A DNA stretch of 35,559 bases, taken from contig CAKQZO010000002.1 in the NCBI GenBank assembly GCA_934293835.1, forward strand, positions 1-35,559, given 5' to 3'. Positions 33,319 to 35,559 of the stretch are shown here, piece after piece. Made by a program: the position numbers and the translations under genes. The notes under the pieces were generated by a model, which was not told the origin of the DNA, ran no database searches, and saw only the letters and a list, made by a program, of their open reading frames with translations. Position 1 is the stretch's first letter. Every line of letters starts with the position of its first letter. This DNA is from an uncultured Lacticaseibacillus sp. (GTDB lineage Bacteria; Bacillota; Bacilli; Lactobacillales; Lactobacillaceae).

Positions 33319-34770
33319 TCACATCAACGCCATGAAGACGAAATCGAGGACGAAGCCGAGGGTGACGACCCAAAGCACCGGGTGGACTTGCTTGGCCTTG
33401 CCGGTGATCAGCTTGATGAGGCAATAGAAGATGAACCCCGCGGCGATGCCATAGGAGATGTTGTAGATCAACCCCATGACGATCGACGCCATGAAGGCCG
33501 GAATCGCTTCTTCCAAATCGCTCCAGTTGATTTCCTTGAAACTGGCCATCATCATCACCCCAACCATGATCAAGGCCGGTGCGACCGCTTGCGTCGGCAC
33601 GATCGCAATAATCGGCGACAACAGCGAGCTGATCGCAAAGCACACCGCAACGGTTACCGCCGTCAAGCCAGTGCGGCCACCGGCGCCGATGCCTGCGGCG
33701 GATTCGACGAACACGGTGACGTTGCTCGTGCCGAAAATCGACCCCACGCCAGTCGCAATCGCATCGGCGAACAGCGCCTTGTCCATCTTAGAAGAGAAAC
33801 CGCGGCCTTTTGCCATCGCCTGCATGTCGTGCTTGGTGAAGATCCCGCTACGCCGGCCGGTACCGATGAAGGTGCCGAGGGTGTCGAAGATATCCGAGAA
33901 CGAAAAGGCGAAGATCGTCATGATGGACAACAAGATGTGCTGGCCATCAGCAAACAGGCTACCGAAGCCCTTACTCGAAAAGGCGGCGCCAAACGTCGTG
34001 CCGAGCTGACTCAAGGCGTGGCTGAACGAGCTGGCAGAAGAAAGATGTAAGTTCGTCACCCCGAACGGAATCCCAATCAAGGTCGTCGCGACGATGCCGA
34101 TCAGCACCGCGCCTGGCACCTTCTTGACGATCAGCACCGCCATCAACAACAACCCGAGCAGCGCAACAAGCGCCCCTGGCTGGGTGAAATTCACCAAGGC
34201 CGGAACCACGCCACCGCCAGAGACGACGCTGTGGACCCCGGTCTTGAACGTGTGCGCGGCGGCGCTGCCGCCGTTGATCGATAAAATACTGCCGGCATCA
34301 GAGGTGAACTGCAAGAAGCCGGCATTTTTCAACCCGATGTACGCGACGAACACTCCGATGCCACCGCCGATGGCGTGTTGCATCACATCGGGAATCGCGA
34401 CGATGATGAGCTTGCGGATCTTCGTCACCGTAATCAAGATGTTGATCACGCCGCACAAGAACACCAAGGCCAGCGCCTCTTGCCAGGAAAAGCCTAACGC
34501 GGCCACGACCGTGTAAGTGAAAAAGGCGTTCAGCCCGAGGCCAGGCGCCAAGGCATACGGGACGTTGGCGAACAGTCCCATGATCAGCGTGCCGGTGGCG
34601 CTGGCGATGATCGTCGCGAGGAACACCGCCTGCGACGGCATCCCTGTCAGCGCCAAGGTTTGCGGGGCGACAAACAAGATGTATGACATCGCGAAGAATG
34701 TGGTCAATCCCGCGATGATCTCGCGCCTGCGGGTCGTATGGTTCGCTTCTAGTTGGAAAAACTGGTCCAT
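33319..34770 (-). CDS. NCS2-family purine permease (AzgA/PbuG type)
   Basis: A 483-residue membrane transporter with about 13 hydrophobic segments. Characteristic sequences are the N-terminal RREIIAGLTTFFAMSYILFVAP, the segment ALAPGLGLNAFFTYTVV and FSFSDIFDTLGTFIG, matching adenine/guanine/hypoxanthine transporters of the AzgA-like branch, usually proton-coupled. The ATG at 34,770 is preferred to a start 18 codons upstream because AAGGAG is eight bases before it. A PurBox-like motif lies in its promoter. Which purine it takes up cannot be read from the sequence. Confidence 0.9.
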   Translation of the reverse strand: MDQFFQLEANHTTRRREIIAGLTTFFAMSYILFVAPQTLALTGMPSQAVFLATIIASATGTLIMGLFANVPYALAPGLGLNAFFTYTVVAALGFSWQEALALVFLCGVINILITVTKIRKLIIVAIPDVMQHAIGGGIGVFVAYIGLKNAGFLQFTSDAGSILSINGGSAAAHTFKTGVHSVVSGGGVVPALVNFTQPGALVALLGLLLMAVLIVKKVPGAVLIGIVATTLIGIPFGVTNLHLSSASSFSHALSQLGTTFGAAFSSKGFGSLFADGQHILLSIMTIFAFSFSDIFDTLGTFIGTGRRSGIFTKHDMQAMAKGRGFSSKMDKALFADAIATGVGSIFGTSNVTVFVESAAGIGAGGRTGLTAVTVAVCFAISSLLSPIIAIVPTQAVAPALIMVGVMMMASFKEINWSDLEEAIPAFMASIVMGLIYNISYGIAAGFIFYCLIKLITGKAKQVHPVLWVVTLGFVLDFVFMALM

Positions 34771-34855
34771 AATCGGCTCCTTCAATTTGAATGTTAAGAA
34801 ATAGCCTACGCGTCTTTGAAGCAAGAATCAAGTTGAAATGCGTTCGATTTTGATG

Positions 34856-34884
34856 AAAATAATTTTAATGTTCGGATTATTCAA
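34856..34884 (-). promoter_or_regulatory. Promoter of the purine permease
   Basis: TTGAAT (34884-34879), a 17-bp spacer and TATTTT (34861-34856) on the minus strand. The spacer contains a PurBox-like motif. Confidence 0.5.
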
Positions 34885-34907
34885 AGTAAGCGTTTCATTT
34901 TCCGAAC
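34870..34907. promoter_or_regulatory. Pair of inverted PurBox-like motifs
   Basis: GTTCGG (34,870-34,875) and CCGAAC (34,902-34,907) lie as inverted copies 26 bases apart. On their own strands they extend to TAATCCGAACATT and TTTTCCGAACACT, close to the PurR box AWWWCCGAACWWT. One lies in each of the two divergent promoters. Confidence 0.6.
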
Positions 34908-34921
34908 ACTTGGCGTACACT
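34893..34921 (+). promoter_or_regulatory. Candidate promoter of the YhcH-family gene
   Basis: TTTCAT (34,893-34,898), a 17-bp spacer and TACACT (34,916-34,921). The -35 is weak; the spacer holds the second PurBox-like motif. Confidence 0.45.
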
Positions 34922-34976
34922 ACACAGAGGTAACCGGTTCACCGGCTACGATCATTCACGAAAGAGGGTTTTTGAC

Positions 34977-35441
34977 ATGTTTGTTTCTAATCTTAACGCA
35001 CCACATCTCAATCTCATCCACTCGACCGGCTTCGGCAAGGTCCTGAGCTACCTACAAACCACCGACCTCGTCGCCTTGAAGCCCGGCCTCGGCAGCGTCA
35101 CGCCAGACATCTCGGTTACCATTCAAGAATACGTCACCCGCACCCAAGCGGAAGGCAAATTTGAAAACCACCGCGATGAAGTCGACATCCAACTGATCGT
35201 CGAAGGCGAAGAACTGGTTCAGGTCGCAGACACCGCCAGCCTCAAACAGACCAAAGACGATTTTGCCGCGCATGACATCGCCTTTTATGCCGACCCAACC
35301 GCGACGCCTAACGGCTTAGTGCTCCACGCCGGCGATATCATCGTCTTGTTCCCAGAAGACGCGCACAAGCCATGCCTCGATACTGACGGCAAACATAACG
35401 TGAAAAAGTTGATTCTCAAGGTGCCGTTAGCACAATTCTAA
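34977..35441 (+). CDS. YhcH/YjgK/YiaL (DUF386) family protein
   Basis: A 154-residue cupin-like protein. The family pattern is clear: TRTQAEGKFENHRDEVDIQ (about 55-73, metal-ligand His in NHR), GEELVQVA, and LFPEDAHKPC (about 124-133). Members are linked to sialic acid or other sugar-derivative handling, sometimes as anomerases, or to beta-galactosidase subunits, so the substrate is not predictable. AGAGGG precedes the ATG. Divergent from the permease. Confidence 0.88.
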   Translation: MFVSNLNAPHLNLIHSTGFGKVLSYLQTTDLVALKPGLGSVTPDISVTIQEYVTRTQAEGKFENHRDEVDIQLIVEGEELVQVADTASLKQTKDDFAAHDIAFYADPTATPNGLVLHAGDIIVLFPEDAHKPCLDTDGKHNVKKLILKVPLAQF

Positions 35442-35459
35442 ATCCGCAAGGCAAAATAT

Positions 35460-35488
35460 TTGTCACCGCTTACAATCCGTGGGATAAT
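35460..35488 (+). promoter_or_regulatory. Promoter at the right edge overlapped by a cre-like site
   Basis: TTGTCA (35,460-35,465), a 17-bp spacer and GATAAT (35,483-35,488). TTGTCACCGCTTACA (35,460-35,474) matches the CcpA operator WTGNAANCGNWNNCW except at one position, and it covers the -35. The transcript would read out of the window; bases after 35,489 show no start codon I can support. Confidence 0.6.
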
Positions 35489-35559
35489 GACATCAGGAGT
35501 TGGGAAGGGCGCTTCGACGGCCGGCATTGTCGGATCCCTTGATCCCCCAGCACACCAGT

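Noticed and set aside
34880..34896. cre site in the permease-YhcH intergenic region
   Set aside because: The AAGTAAGCGTTTCATT stretch has two mismatches at important positions and is weaker than the site at the right edge.
34771..34976. Purine riboswitch upstream of the purine permease
   Set aside because: I could not find the conserved three-way-junction core; PurBox-like motifs explain the control better.

Overview
The window is chromosomal DNA from a GC-rich member of the Lactobacillaceae, most like a Lacticaseibacillus-type species; this is inferred from gene content and not from a search. The clues are the origin-proximal order rsmG-noc-parA-parB-DUF951-ychF-DUF1129-guaB, a MurE with an L-lysine-type (not DAP-type) signature beside an aspartate racemase, a 789-residue phosphoketolase, and the absence of any respiratory genes.

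Layout. 1-13,821 is almost all minus strand: racD-murE (wall precursor and D-Asp supply), a GreA-family factor, a response regulator/histidine kinase/dacA operon, guaB, a DUF1129 membrane protein, ychF, DUF951, then parB-parA-noc-rsmG (segregation, nucleoid occlusion, 16S rRNA methylation). 13,822-14,682 has no protein gene. It holds a parS-like site and five tandem copies of a roughly 118-nt imperfect-hairpin element placed between a good promoter and gatD. 14,683-18,680 carries gatD, a PNPOx-like protein, two unrecognised small proteins, a flavodoxin, L-lactate oxidase and a hypothetical; more copies of the hairpin element lie among them. 18,823-24,238 carries a small HTH-like protein, a membrane protein, NADH oxidase, a 602-residue FAD/NAD(P) protein and a probable baeRF-family protein. 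24,492-30,688 is metabolic: leuCD without leuA or leuB beside it, phosphoketolase, a small membrane protein and acetate kinase. 30,745-35,441 has rarA, a two-gene unit of a hypothetical and a GNAT, and a divergent pair (NCS2 purine permease, YhcH-family protein) whose shared promoter region holds two inverted PurBox-like motifs. The right edge ends in a promoter overlapped by a cre-like site.

How genes work together. Phosphoketolase makes acetyl phosphate, which acetate kinase turns into acetate and ATP. Lactate oxidase and NADH oxidase allow oxygen-linked lactate use and NADH recycling. MurE, RacD, GatD and DacA all act on peptidoglycan precursors or stem peptides. GuaB and the purine permease serve purine supply.

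Most unusual feature: a family of ten structured repeats (10,319-10,434; 10,441-10,557; five at 14,023-14,631; 16,038-16,096; 16,901-16,992; 17,001-17,118). Their ends share GAGY-GRA on the 5' side and RCA-RCTCGAC on the 3' side. The stems between are largely unrelated in sequence yet mostly complementary, and 3x3 internal loops recur along the hairpin. All copies are oriented in the sense of the neighbouring gene, which suggests a function at RNA level. I do not recognise this family.
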